Origin: Diphasiastrum complanatum
Taxonomy: Eukaryota; Streptophyta; Lycopodiopsida; Lycopodiales; Lycopodiaceae
DNA: 64,000 nt
Assembly: GCA_029204225.1 (NCBI GenBank)
Contig: CM055098.1
Span: 14,334,533-14,398,532, forward strand
Direction of reading: 5' to 3'
Translations under genes and position numbers: made by a program
Notes under the pieces: generated by a model
What the model was told of the DNA's origin: nothing
The model's database searches: none
Seen by the model: only the letters and a program-made list of their open reading frames with translations
Shown here: in pieces, positions 1 to 13,100 of the stretch
Numbering within the stretch: the stretch's first letter is position 1
Layout: each line of letters starts with the position of its first letter

Positions 1-2167
1 AAATCAGAGCTGCTACTCCAATTGATCATTGAAAGAGATACCCACAGAGAGTTTGGAATCAATTCGTTAAAAACTGGTTGGTGAAGGACAGGGAGAGCGA
101 ATACAATTATGAAGGAATAGTGCTGGCTGGAATTTGTTGGAAAAGATTTGGCAGAAGGAAGTGTCAAAGTTTTGAAGTGTGCCTAGTGTTTGATGAGTTA
201 TCTTCTATGAAGAAGAAGGATTGTCAAACATATTCATGGAATCAGCACAGGGAAAGGAAGGATCGTTGAAGACTCAAGAATCTAAGAAGGACCGTGGTGG
301 AGAGTTCAAAAGCCAAAGTAAACCTAGTTTGGGTTGCATAGCAATGTGTATGATTGTTGGCTAAGGTTATCAACTTTAAGAAATCCTAACCGTCAAAGGG
401 AACCTGGTTTGGTTTGCATGCAAGTGTGCATGTTGTTGGCTGCGGTTTCTTACGAACATAATCTTACAAGGGTAAGAAGATGGTTGATAAAGGTTCGATA
501 CTCTTCAAGGTGGATTATTGATCGGAATTCTTGAATCTGATTGAGGAGCAAACATTGCTTGGAACAAGTGCAGATTGAACATACATGCAGGTGTCGCATG
601 ATAATTTTGATTGCATACAAGTGTTTGGCTTCATAGTATCACAATGTCTTATCATGGTGGCAAATGATAAGTTAATTGTTACAAGTGGCGGTTGTGACAA
701 GCTGTGTGGGAAATTTGGTCAAGGAAATAAGGTGTTATTCCAAGAGGGAATTGGTTCATCAACAGATATTCTTATACATGAACACAACAAGCAAGCTGTT
801 ATTCTACTTTGTGTCAATTTGAGAAGACAGATATCAGGGAGCAATTTAAAGCTTTGCATTAAGTACAAAGATCCAGGGTTTCTTGTTATTCTAATTGTTT
901 TTCCAAGTCATAGTAGCATGTGGTAGAAACTTGCTTGTATATTTGGACTTACATCACTTGAGTTTTATGATAAACCAAAGTGATTGCCTATTGTGATTGT
1001 CAAGTGAAATTCTTGAATCTATCCAAGTTCATGATCCGTCATGTGGTAGATTTTGTTGTTTCCAATAAGATTTGGAAAGTACAAGGTTATTGATTAATCA
1101 TTGAAAATCAATAGTACAGGTTGTTTAGCTTCAAGAAAAACAACATGGTTGAAGATGGACGTTCACCAAGTTTGCATATGACAAAGTGTCAGAATAAATA
1201 TCATAATGAAATGCTTTCTAGGTTGGAAAGTTGTTTGGTGCAAGTGACTCTGTGTGTGAGATAGAGGTAGGAGATTCCATGGAAAAGATCATGTCAAGTA
1301 CTTTGTGTGAGAAAGTATTCGAAGGAGAGTGTCAGTTACTTTGTGTGAGGAAGTATTGTATACATTTATCTTTCTATTGGGGATGCTCTTTTACTTGCAT
1401 ATTTGGTTTGGTTCATGGATGATATTCTATTCTATTTGGAGAGAGTGGTTGGAATGCAAATATGAAGTGTACATCCAGGGGGAGTAGTTCAACCAAAGTC
1501 CATCAAGTTCATCACAAGTGGTAACTTATGAGAGTACCAGGAGAAATTCAAATGGGTTCAATTCAAGGGACACAAGTGGAGCCGACTACTTATGAAGTAC
1601 AGGTTTCTAAAGTGGGTGTTGATGTATGAGATTTGATGTTGAATTTCCTACTTATGGTTATCATGATGGTGTTACTGTAATCAAAGAGGATTATTTTTTC
1701 TTTATGAATGTTGGGGAGATCGTTACATTTGTGGTAGCTTGAAAGATGTTCAAAGAGACCAAGGGAGTCAATCTTCAAGCAAAGTTCTCAAGGTTAAGGC
1801 AAAACTCATCATGTCTACATTATTTGATTCAAGGGGAGTCAAAGTTCTTTGATTAAAAGGAAGTCAAGGAATCGGGTGATATGTTGAACTCATGGTAGTC
1901 ACACATATACACTAAAGAGACATGAAGACCAAAGCAAGACATTGAGAAGTCACATGAAGCAGTTTCATACGAAAAGGATCGACATTCAAAGGAAATTCTA
2001 CATCACCATACAAACAAAGTTCTACATCGAGTAATGGAGACATTGAGATCAGAGTTGATCATGAATTCTACATCAGAATTGAGGATCTTCATTACATGGG
2101 CTTCGTGGAACATACATGCATACTTTTGTTATGCCTAGTTCTAGACAATGTAAACATTAAGGGGGAG
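1..2167 (+). mobile_element. Internal region of an LTR retrotransposon, 5' end outside window
   Basis: This stretch ends in a polypurine tract (aagggggag at about 2159-2167) directly before a TG...CA-bounded LTR, so it is the 3' internal part of an LTR retrotransposon on the + strand. I find no recognisable gag, protease, RT, RNase H or integrase motif. The open frames are short (63-113 codons) and unlike known pol domains. It may be the long 3' untranslated part of a larger element or a non-autonomous element. Superfamily cannot be assigned. Confidence 0.6.
321..448 (+). repeat. Imperfect 80-bp-period duplication inside the LTR element
   Basis: The segments 321-368 and 401-448 are clearly related (aacct.gtttgg.ttgcat, followed by g.atgttgttggct in similar positions) at a spacing of 80 bases. 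This suggests an old local duplication in the non-coding internal region of the retrotransposon. Confidence 0.55.
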
Positions 2168-2592
2168 TGTTAGAGTTAATGTTTACTTTAGTACCCCTAA
2201 TGTTATCATTTAGGATTAATTAGTGATAGTTTGGCCATGCCTGCGTGCTATTATAGGGGCCATTACTATTTATAGTAAGTTGTATTTTAGGGTCATTACT
2301 ATTTATAGTAAATTCGTTTCTTAGTCATGCATGTAGGTGGGCACACTACTACCAGAATAGGATTTGCTTTTATCACTTAGAAACTCATCTTGGGTGTTTA
2401 CCCAATATAGGTAGTAATTATAGCAATCAGCTTTTTGTTTTTTGCTATTTGCTTTTTGCTTTTTACCTTACACATAGTTTAGAGAAAGTATATATGTAGG
2501 CTGGTGCCCTACTTCATTTGTAATAGGACATAGTTGGAGTACATCTCTTCATCATTGTTGTTCTTTCTCATGTGTATGACTATTGTCTAACA
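2168..2592 (+). mobile_element. 3' LTR of the first LTR retrotransposon (425 bp)
   Basis: The LTR begins TGTTAGAG directly after the polypurine tract and ends GTCTAACA, so its ends form the inverted repeat TGTTAGA/TCTAACA. Inside it the sequence cattactatttatagtaa occurs twice (2261-2278 and 2294-2311). A TATA-like tatatatg at 2489-2496 could be its promoter. The partner 5' LTR is not in the window. Confidence 0.8.
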
Positions 2593-4357
2593 ACAATAGA
2601 AATCTTGTCTTAGGTTACTTGTATGATCAAGTCGGTTTTCTAACAATTACATCAATCAGAAGGTGGAGTAGGGATTCTTGCTTTTTGCAGCTTTTTGGTG
2701 GATCTCTTTGCTTTTTGCTTCCAGGTGGTGGAATTGACCTCCAAGTAGGTGGCTCCTTTGATTTTGATGTGCTTCCAGCCTATTGATCATGATTATGGAC
2801 TTTTTTCATAGAAAATGATGGAAATCAATGGAGTTTTGACGGTTTTTTGAGGTTTTCAATTAGTATTCAATGTTTTTGCTTGGAATTCATCAAAGGTACT
2901 GATCTTGAACGTTTTTCAAAATTGTACTTCTTGTTTTCCAGTTATTATGATTCTAATGATTGCATGCTAGTGGAAAAGTCAAAAGTGGACCTAGATAGTG
3001 GTTTTTAGCCAAAAATTGAGGTTTTTGGCTAGAAATGGGTTATATGAACCATGATTGACTAAAATTAGAACTTTTAGTGCTAGCATGTAGTTGAATTATA
3101 GTAGATTTGGCCTGATTGCACTTGCATGTGGGTTTTGATCCACAAGAAATTGCCAAAAAGGTGGAAAAATGGTCAAAAAACATGGTTTTTGGTGGTGTTT
3201 TTTCAATGTTTTGGGTGATATTCTTAAAATCCATGGCTAATATTTTGCATGCACGTTTTCAGAGATGTATTGATGCTGTCCTAAGGTTGTCATGAAGTTT
3301 GGTTAGGATTGGACACCATTAAGGGTTTCAAAAAGTCAAAAAATAGTGTATTTTTGATGTTTTTTGAGCTTGAATAACTCCCAATAGCTGGTTTAAATCC
3401 ATTGGATCTTTTTACAAGCTGAAAGAGATGATGGATTGCCTTTGATTTGAACCATCATGCACCCAATATGGAGTTGGGGGGCTTAGGCACCAATAGCTTG
3501 AAGTTTTGCTTGTTGAAGGTCTCCATGAATGCAATTTTTGCATGATCTGAGCTTATGATTGCTTGCTGGACTTGATGGAAGCCTCTATGCCTCTCTACTA
3601 AACCTTAGAAGAGTGCTTGTAACCTCTGATTGGATGCATATTGGGTTGGAGTTGGATATTTGATGATCTCACCTAGTAAAAGTGCGCCCTCCTATTGCAA
3701 TTTCAGTCAATTACAGCTCGCACGTGTGAAGCCTACATGGCATTATGGCCGTCGGAAGTCTGGCAATTTTTAGAGTAAAATTTGAAAAATTTCCGAATTG
3801 TTTTGATTGCATGCTTGCCTGTGAAGCAGTAGAGTGCTTTTCTAGTGTTGAAAATGTTTGGATGAACTTGTATGCATGTTTGGATGCATGATACAAGGGG
3901 GTACAATAGGTTGATCAGAGTAATTTCATGCATGGATACTTATTTCAGAAATCTAGTCAAAAAGTTGATTTCCGAGTTACTAGGCAATTTACGGAATTTT
4001 TTTTGATTTCTTGAAGAAATTAGTGCATGTCAAGTTTGATGCATGTTGGATGTTTTGAAATTAGTTTGAAATGGGATGGCACCTGTGAAACAATGCTTTT
4101 AATTGATTTTCACAATTTGGTCCACAACGAACGGTTTTCGAAAATACTCCTAGTTTCGTAAATTTTTGAATGATCCATGAAAGTTCGACGTTGTTCTAAA
4201 TCAGTTTGATATTGATTAAACAGAAGAAGCTTAAAAAGTGAATGACCTATTGAGGCATAATCAGTCGGATAAGGGTCTTTAATTATTTTCACTTTTTAAG
4301 TTGAAGATTTGGAATTTGTCAACTGATTAAGCTATTTTTTTTTTCACGGAATCAATA
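2593..4357. other. Unassigned non-coding sequence between retroelement fragments
   Basis: There are no convincing open frames, no splice-supported exons, and no LTR ends or primer-binding site that I can recognise. It is AT-rich with many short T-runs. The last part (about 4200-4357) may be the untranslated leader of the gag fragment that follows, but no LTR for that fragment was found. Confidence 0.4.
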
Positions 4358-5430
4358 ATGGCAGATGATAATGCAGGTCTTGAGGGTATGGTACCTATGC
4401 TTACCTACTTATAGATTTGCCAACAATTAAGTCAAGCACTTATTGAAATGAACAATTAGAGGGATCAACAGATGGAAGTCTGTTAAATCAAGTTAAGACT
4501 TTGTCTTCGTCGAATCTGGACTTTCAGCCAGAACCTTTTTCGGGGGAGAAGAAAGAGAAGAAGCCAAAGGTGGTAGACGATGGGTTAACTAAGTGGACCA
4601 GCTATATCAATCTACATGCAATTTCGGAAGAGAAAAAGATTGAGAGCGTAGTTCTATTCCTACGAGGAAAGGCTTCATTGTGGTGGTGTGATTTGCAACC
4701 CAAACCCACCAGATAAGAACAATTTATGGAAGTATTTAGAAAATTGTTTGTGGTTGTGGACGATTCATACTTTTACCAAAGATTTGTCAGTTGCAAAATG
4801 GGTACTCGGAGCTTAGACTCTTACCTGCAAGAATTTATGGATTTGTGGCACAAAGTTATGTCATTCGAAGTAAAACTGGCACTTTGGCAGTTTATCCTAG
4901 GTCTGTTAGCTTATTATTAGAATGAATGTAAATGAAACATGCTTCAGACTTTCGAGGACATCGTACGAGTTGCGAAAGCTTGTGATTCCACGGTTGTGGC
5001 GTCTAGGAAGCAGTTTCAGACTAATCCATCTGGATCCAACTAGAAGAAGGGAAAAAACGAGTTCGTGACAAGAAACAAGTCAAATATTTTGACGAACTGG
5101 ATCAAATGGCATCGGAATTTAAGCAAGAGAAGCAGATGTCCCAAAAGAAGGCTAGGAAGGCAAATGTGTGTTTTGTCTGGAATAAGCATGAACATGGTAT
5201 GAAGTTCTGCCCGAAGTGAAAGAAACCCGCAGCTGAAGTAATTGAAATGCCAGGTAAAGAAAAGTTAAAATTGGAAATTAATAAGGTTATTTGTGAGTGT
5301 GAATGTTCATTCAGTACTGCTTCATTCTTGCCTAATGAATTATTTCGTTTGAAAGGCACAGTTATAGGATATGAAGTGAGTATATTGGTGGATAGTTGTT
5401 CAACTCATAATTTCATTAACTCTTGCCCAT
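4358..5430 (+). pseudogene. Ty3/gypsy gag-protease fragment, decayed
   Basis: An ATG at 4358 opens a Gag-like frame that is broken by several stops and shifts. The recognisable Gag core is at 4501-4920, with the motifs FLRGKASLWW and SYLQEFMDLWHKV typical of retrotransposon Gag. A zinc knuckle of CCHC type (CFVWNKHEHGMKFC, second Cys lost to Trp) lies at about 5169-5210. A retropepsin start follows, VSILVDSCSTHNFINS, where the usual D-S-G/D-T-G triad reads D-S-C. Sequence and order match the gypsy element at 39.3-42.9 kb, so both belong to one family. The fragment stops abruptly at about 5430, where it meets an inverted piece of the same family. It cannot be active. Confidence 0.8.
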
Positions 5431-5670
5431 CACGGATAGAGAAATCATCAACACTTTTTAGTTTCCGTCTGAATGATCATGGGTGTCTTTAGCACAAAGA
5501 CCTCTAAGGGAAAGATATAAATCTGTGCTAAGCTCTGTGAAGGAAAGTGTGTTCAGTTCACGAATTCGACTAAGTGCATCAGCAACACGATTGGTGGTTC
5601 CCTGATATACCGCACCTCAAAGTCAAATTTCTACATGAGTTTTGCCCATCGGGCCTTACCACCTCAGTCA
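5425..5670 (-). pseudogene. Ty3/gypsy RNase H-integrase junction fragment, inverted
   Basis: On the minus strand this reads as the end of gypsy RNase H and the linker to integrase: RYIRGTTNRVADALS, then LNTLSFTELSTDLYLSLRG. The gypsy element at 41.39-41.55 kb has the closely related RYIRGSSNQVADALS and STDLYLSLRG. It is joined tail to tail with the plus-strand gag-protease fragment at about 5425-5435. Stops are present, for example TAG within the RNase H end. Confidence 0.75.
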
Positions 5671-5979
5671 CTGAGGCAAACAATAAGTGAACCTGCAAAA
5701 AACAGCAAAACAGCAAGAAATAGGTGAAATCAGCAAGAAACAATCGTAAATAATAGAGAAAAGTTGAAAGTGGTTGTTGGTGGATTGATGCACTGGGCCA
5801 TCGCCCTGCTGCCTGCTGCTCTTTCACCTATCTGATGTTTGTTTGTTGCTTGTCATCTCTGTTTTAAGAATATGCAATGGCTTGGTGCAAAACTGTTTTT
5901 TTTTCAAACAACAGCATTTTGTTTACTTCTGCTAGCTCGATCTGCCAGCAAGCCCTTCCCTTGGGAATCCTCCATGGCG

Positions 5980-5981
<2 letters not shown>

Positions 5982-6014
<33 letters not shown>
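5982..6014 (+). repeat. (CT)16 microsatellite
   Basis: A pure CT dinucleotide tract of about 33 bases. It generates false SLSLSL reading frames. Confidence 0.95.
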
Positions 6015-6018
<4 letters not shown>

Positions 6019-6718
6019 CATGGCCCTGATCTAGCTCGTTGTGTACTTTGGGGGAGGTTGAAATGGAGGAGCATTTTGTTTTGAAATGTACCCATTAATA
6101 TGAGATCAGAGAGAGGTACAACTGCCTCTTAAATGATCACAAATTATGATTTTCTCACTGACTTCCTGAGATGATCAGAGATGTGTAGCATTGATGATAA
6201 AAGAGAAGTTCTGTTGGAGGAGTGAAGGAATCTGTAGCACGTCTCCCAGTATGAGCACTATGCAACCATGTATTACCTTTTTCTTTTCTAGACACGAGGC
6301 TCGCATAGTACAAATTTAGAGTCAAAGGATGAGATGTCCACCCCTTTTAAACGTCAGGACTAGAGACAATGTCATGAGTCACTAATATTTACAGCATCGA
6401 GTCAAATACACGATAGACTTTTCGAACAAACATATGCCACCACCATCGTTCACCATCACTTACAATTATCTCATGAGGAGTAATATATGTCATCTAATTA
6501 GACTACTTATGTACTTTAGCTATTTATTTCATAGGAGCTCTTAGAGGGCTTTTGTCCTAGTTTTGCATATATCTGTATTCCACAGTTGACCTATTGTTAG
6601 GTGTTATGGTGCTTTCTTCTTTAAAGATAACATAGGCTCCCTATGTTTGACACATACTTCACATGTACTCATTAAGCTTTACGTACCTTTTGGTAACCTA
6701 TGGACATTAATAAAGCTT

Positions 6719-6727
6719 TCTTTCTTT

Positions 6728-6786
<59 letters not shown>

Positions 6787-6797
6787 ACTCACTCACG
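6719..6797 (+). repeat. Compound microsatellite (CTTT)n-(CT)n-(CACT)n
   Basis: A short CTTT stretch runs into about 50 bases of pure CT repeat and then four CACT units. The composite structure suggests slippage plus point mutation at both edges. Confidence 0.95.
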
Positions 6798-7113
6798 GCA
6801 GAATGGGACTCCAACTATCTCAGGTCTTGAATCAAAAGGATTCTTTTAGTCAGTGTAGCTACATGTTAAGAACAGTCTTTTCAGCAATCCGTATGTGTTC
6901 CTTTCCAACAGCAATCAGGTTTCTATCAATGCGTCTGTTACAAAGATCCTTCTGATAATTAACTTAATGGTCATTTCTGTGACTGGTCAGGTTGAACACC
7001 TAAATTAATTGGCTTACCTTATTCTAGAATACTTAAGACTGGTTGCAGCCATAGTTATCTTGTTAAACTTAAAACAGTTGGGACTTTATTGATGTTTGTG
7101 TCGTTGGTAGCAG

Positions 7114-7178
7114 GATTGTTGCCCGGCCGTTGTGAGAAAATTGTAGCTAGGGAGGCCACTCATGACGAGCTTGAGATG
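7114..7178 (+). CDS. HDA15-like exon 1 of those recognised
   Basis: Acceptor gtagcag/GA, donor ATG/gtgagt. Reads [20 protein letters not shown], matching the PGRC...AREIT..EL..VH segment near the start of the HDA15 catalytic domain. The first two bases complete a codon begun in an upstream exon, so the gene extends 5' of this point. Confidence 0.8.
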
Positions 7179-10100
7179 GTGAGTGTTATGACAAGATGTT
7201 GAACCATTTCGTTTAGCCATTTCGTTCATCCTAAATTGTTCTTACTCAGTGATAAGTTTTTATTTATATAGTCATTTTTATTGATGCTGAATAATGCCCG
7301 AGTTGTCAATCTTTTTTTTCTGAATCATGTGAAGGTGCATACCAAGGGGCATATCGAATTTGTTGAAGCACCAATTGATGATGCAAATGGGTATGTCAAA
7401 TTCTTGATTTCTGTGGAGTTTGATAACATTATGAGGTATAATTTCAGATGTAAAGTCATCAGTTCTCTTTCAATCGTATAGGAACATTTAATCTTCTTTC
7501 GAGGCCAAAGATTGTGATAATATTTTGCATTTTATCACTGAAGTTCATATTTCAAAGCAGATACACATTTGACACCTACAAAAACAACCATTCTGCACTC
7601 GCTGCAAAAGTTGCGGCTGGAATATGTGCTGAGTTGGCGCTGTCAATTATCCGTCACAAAGCTCGTAATGGATTTGCTCTGGTATGTAGTTTTTAGTTTC
7701 TTCTCACTGAAGGTGGATCTGGTAGAGCTGTTCTCTTGTTGAGATATTTGAATGTTGCAACTGTTCTGTCAAATCTTTGGTTGCTTTTTGTGTAGATTTC
7801 CACTAAACATTTAGGCTCAAGATTCCCATAAAAGTTGGACTAATCATCTACACGCTCTGTACGCCTCATCGTGTTGCTTGAAGGTGAGGCCGCCGGGTCA
7901 TCATGCTGAAGCTTTTGGAGTCAAGGGTTTTTGTTATTATAACAATGCAGCGGTTGCTGCAAGAGTAGCTCAAAAAGCTGGGGCAAAGAAAGTTTTGATT
8001 GTTGATTGGGTGAGCGAGATTTTCAGTGTTCTAAATGTTTCTTTCCAGCCTATTCAATTGAGCATAGTTAAGCTTCTGATGATTTGACAATAGTCCTGTC
8101 ATCAAGCTGGCAGTTGGATTTTGCATGCTTGCCCTAATCTCAATTCGCTTGGCCTTATTGCAGTATTCGCCTCCACAATTTTCCCGAGGCTTAAATCTCC
8201 TTTGAGAGTTGGTTCTTAGCATATGCCTTAAGTTCTTAGTATATATATAGGAATTACGGGCTTCCAATTTTTGCTTAATGAGGAAAATTGTTGTTCTTCT
8301 AGAATAGTCATCAAAATGTGATGAAATGTCTTGCCCCCCCCTAAAGCAGTAGCTTGCATAGGACCACACAAATTACAATGTATAAACTCTAGAAATATCT
8401 TAGGTTTGCCAACTTGATTAGACTTGAAGGGCAATCTTGTGTCTTTGCCAACAAAATTGTTCTTACATATCAGAGAAGATTGGTAGTTAGTAGTATTAGC
8501 CACTACTATTACGTGAATGAAGGAGAGAGGCTATAGCTTGGAGTTCAGAGAGGCTTGGAGAGAGAATAGGAGGAGGTGTGTGTGTGAGTTTAGGCAAGAG
8601 GTGTGTGTGTGAAATTGTTAGACTTTAGTTTTAGTTAGATGTTTGTAGAGTTGTTAGTACTTAGGAGTGTTAGAGTTTAGAGTTAGGTAATAGAGGTGAG
8701 AGGAGTGTTACGAGTTAGGAGAGTTAGGATTCCTGAGGAGTTAGGAGTTAGCAGTTGAAACCTGAGAGTTAGGAGTTAGAACTTAGGAGTTAGGAGTTGG
8801 AAGTCATGGTGAGAAATAGAGATCTTGTATGGGATCATGTCACAGTTGCTTCGTGATACGGTAGCTTGGGCACAAAATGATGGATGTGCAATTATTGTCG
8901 TATGAGCTACATAGGTGGTCTAGTGTGCACCTCGTTTGTTTGTATGGCTATGAGATCGAATCATGCCCATAGGCACCTCCAAGGCTATTGAGCATGATTG
9001 CAAGACCAGGAGCGATTTAGAGAGAGGAGATTATTCCTTCGACGGTCATCACTGGTAAGCATCATACACTTGTGATCTGATTCTTTAAGCTTTTGTTTTT
9101 TGAATTTTCAATTGTGCAATATGCATGATGAATGTGATTGTTACATGTAGACTGTAGTGATTAAATGTTTTTCGATTTCTTTTGTTGCAATAGGATTAGT
9201 TGCATCCATCTCAAGTTAGGATGAGGCAGAGAGGCCGACACATCTCCACCACATGTAGATGTAGATGGGCCCTCTACTTCTAGACCCCCCTCGTAGATGT
9301 GTTATTGGTAGAGAATGTTATGTGCAGTCATTTTGGGGTGACAACAAGCATAGGGCAAATGTGGTTATCAAAAGACTCTTCTATCGTTGTGACCTCTCCT
9401 TCAACCTAGCGAAGTCTCCTGCTCGTGGACCTAGCATGGAGTCCCTATGCACCACACATTTGATGAGGGAGGTTTAGGATGTAACCAAAGAACTGGAGCC
9501 CGTATATGAATCATGGAAACAATTTGGGTGCACTATCATGACTGATGGTTGGAGTGACACAAGGAGGTGACGTATCATTAATATTCTAGTGTCTTCATGT
9601 GTGGGCACTATGTTGTTCAATATTTTCCCTCCCAGTTGGGCCCTAGCCACCGGAAGCTTCCTTTTAGGGCTTCCTCTTGGCTATAAGTAGGGAAACTGTG
9701 TCATTTGTTATTCAGCTGATGATATTGATCTCTCTCTCTAGTCTCCTTAATCTCTCTCTTTCCTGCTTTCTAGGGTTAAGTCTTGCTTATGTGCTGCTTT
9801 CATAGCTTAAGTCTTGCTTATGTGATGCTTTCATAGCTTAGCTCTAGATCAGCTATGGCTCTATTCGTAACTAATGGACAATAGACTCATAGATTGATGA
9901 ATAGACTCATAGACTGATGAATTCCTATGACTCGGAAGCATCATGATCAGATAGGGATTCCTCCTCTTCACTATCACTGGTAGAAGAGTAGGAAGATAAG
10001 GAATCCTCCTCAGGTATGTGCGGTGGTGTCCCTGAACCTCTGCCTTTGCCTCTGCATCTGCCCTTGCCTCTAGGTCTACCAGGGCCCCGCCGGGGGCCAC

Positions 10101-13100
10101 TGCTCCCTCTACCTGTGATGCTGTTGCCTCTGGCTTGACATGTAAATCCATCAGGCGTACCCTATGCCTACCCCCCCCCCCCCCCCCATGTACAGGTAAT
10201 GCAAGCTTGGCCTGTGTTTGGACATCTGGATCCACCCACCCCACATCATATCCAATGTCCATCTCCATCTCGTCATCCAAGGCCCCTCGTCATCATCCAA
10301 TCCCCCCTCAGCCTCATCCCCACCCTCCTCTCCTACATCCTCTGCATCGGCCCTGGCCATGGATCTAGTGGTCTTGCGCTTCCTCCTATCATGACATGTC
10401 AACTCCCGATGATACTCTAAAAAGAACTAATCATCAGCCACAACCTCTATGTGTGCATGGCCTACTGCAGTATCCATGGATCTAAGGCACTCCTCGGGAT
10501 TAACCTACCTAGGTGTACCATCTCTCTGCATGTGCGTGACTATCCTCAAGTTGGTGGTTCAATAAACCAACCTGTTCAGCTGGGGAATGTTGAGCCTGTT
10601 CTTTGTGTGCATAAGAGACCAAATGCTCCAGTTCCGCTAACAAGCCGAAGCGAAATAATCCTGAGCAAGAATGCGAGCAAGAGCAGTGATATCAGGTGCA
10701 GATTTGCCCATCACACCGCACCATGTGACTCCAGCAAAAACTCGTCATACTCACCCTGTGATCCAATGAAACATCCCTATCTACGCTCAAAATCTAGCAT
10801 CCATCTCTCGATTCTGCGCAACAAGGGCCATGACCTGCAATAAGATGGGACATTGTCAGATTCTCTAAATGAACAATCGTCAAAAAGCACAACTTTTGAC
10901 AAGTAAACAAGTGCTCGACGAACAACACTGACCTGGATACACATCCTATGTGTATGTCGTTCAGGCGTCCACAAGCTCAACATCTGTGTGTATGGCTCCA
11001 GTAGCCCACATAGGGTGAAGCAAATGAGCAATTGCATGTATGGGCTTGTGGAAGAAATTCCACTTGTCAAACCACTTCTCTCGGATAGCTGACATGCTAC
11101 ATAAACCAAAAAAGTAATCACTGCATTGTAGGAAAAAACAATTCAACAATGCTAAAAGCTTTCACAAAACAAATGCACCAAACAGAGTACAAAAAAGGTG
11201 TACCTGTGCTCATCAAAAAATGGTCGCTGAAGGGTCTCCCTGATCCTATCCATGAACTTGTAAATGAGGCCGAGTGTAGAACCCTCTCCATCCACCAACC
11301 TCCGCACATGGTACACTAGCTATAGGACCTCAACCAACTGCTCAGCCTGCCCCCAAAAATCATCTCCAAAAACAATCCTTTGAAACCTAAGTCCAGTCGG
11401 CTCGCAGCTACGATGCCATTGTGTGAACTCAAGGCTGGATGCCCTCTGGCGCAATGCAGGTTGAACTCGAAGCAACTGCTCCAACATGACGAAGTCATAG
11501 GCAAATCGTGTGGGTGTTGGCTTCTTCGGGCTGTATGTTCTGAACATGGCGAGGGGCCCTCTTCTTCTTGGTTACAAATGTGACCAAGAAGATGGCACTG
11601 GATTTGATGGTGGAAACCCAGGGGAGGCCTCCTATGTCATGCATCAAAAGATCGATGCAGTGTGTTGCACAGGGGGTCCATACTATAGCAGGGTAGTCCT
11701 TCTCCAAAAGCTCACCCATAGCCACACAATTGCTGGCATGGTCGGTGACCACCTGCACCACATGTTCTGCCCCCACTTCAATGATTGTTGCACGTATATG
11801 CTCATAGATGAACTCTCCAAACTCAAAAGTGTTGTCTCGAGAGGCATCCACACCCCTGAGAAATATTGTGCCCATCGGACATGAAACCAATATGTTGCTA
11901 ATAGGCCTGCGCCTAACATCAGTCCACCCATTTGATAGAATAGAGCAACCATATGTAGCCCAGGCATGCCATATAGGGCTGAGCTCTCTCGTGACGCATG
12001 CATGCTCCTCTCAAATGGCGAGTACGAAGAGCCTCACGTGTGGGGGGTCTCCAAGTGGCATCACAAGCTGCAATCTCCCTCATCATGTCACAGAAGATAG
12101 TGGTGTTGGCCAAGGAAAATGCAAGTTAGCCACTATAAAAAAAACTGGCGTGTAAGTCTAGTGGCTACCTCATGGTGCGTCCACTGCCACGTTGCAAGCA
12201 CTGTGGTCTGTCAATATCTACCCGCCCTGTCCTGTGTAGCTGCATGTGTTCGTGGCCCGACTCCAAGGCGTACGTGTGCTCCAATCTGTGCTCTCTCCCC
12301 AACACCTCCCATAGCTGCCATAGGAACTGTCCCCTCTGCTGAACTTGGGCCACTACCCTCAGTAGGCCCTCCCCCAACTGAATCCCCTGATGGAAAAGCC
12401 TCTCCTATAGATGACAGACCTGCTGTTGTGGCTGATGGTGGCCGTGATGGGCCTGCCTCTGCCGATGAAGTGCGTGATGGCCCTGCTGTTGCGGCTACTA
12501 ATGGACTAGGCCGTGATGGACTTGCTGATGTTGTTGGTAGAGGCTATGATGGGCCTATTGCTGATGAACTAGGCCGTGACGGCCCTACTCCGCTACCGCC
12601 ATCCCCTGGTCCTGTGCCACCAACTGCTCACTAATTTGTACCCTGGGCCCAGTCACTGCTGCTGCTCTTCCATATGTGCTCAATAGGTGAGGTGGTCTCG
12701 CTCAGGCGCAGGAACTACCATGCATGGGGCAATGTCCATGGTCCGCCCATATGGCCTGGTCAAACGAAGCAAGTGTGCTCTGATCCTTGTCGCCGTGCTC
12801 CAAAAGGTAAAACCGCAAAACAAGAAACGCCAAATACGTGCACCTGAACCTGTAAAAACCACGATATCCCCCTCCAAGAGATCCACCTTCGACCACAAGC
12901 CTCGTCCCGCCACAGGCATGGCTACACCCTGAAGAGGCTACAAAAACCCTCAAGAACTCAATGTGGATAGGTGGAAAAAGGGAGCTAAAACAAGCCTAGT
13001 GTCGCCTAAGACATAAACCGTAATCCCAATGGACGCCTAAGACCTACCCTAAATCTCTAAGCCCTAACCCCAAAACCTAGGAAAAAAGGCAATGCAAAAT

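Larger units (their letters stand above)
5671..7113. other. Non-coding sequence upstream of the first recognised HDA exon
   Basis: There is no recognisable exon or mobile-element domain here. Two (CT)n microsatellites lie inside it, listed separately. It is either intron of the histone deacetylase gene (the first recognised exon is internal) or sequence upstream of the gene. Confidence 0.45.

Noticed and set aside
8700-8800. Interstitial telomere array
   Set aside because: Units are TTAGGAG-like and irregular, not the plant TTTAGGG repeat.
10135-10420. Proline-rich plus-strand ORFs near 10.2 kb
   Set aside because: They are produced by the 17-C run on the opposite strand of the hAT gene.
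12119-12634. 171-codon plus-strand proline/alanine-rich ORF
   Set aside because: It lies antisense within the decayed hAT transposase region and has low-complexity repeats (GRDG.A), with no start context or family match.
13045-13080. Telomere-like ccctaaa/ccctaac words
   Set aside because: Only a few non-tandem words; no array.
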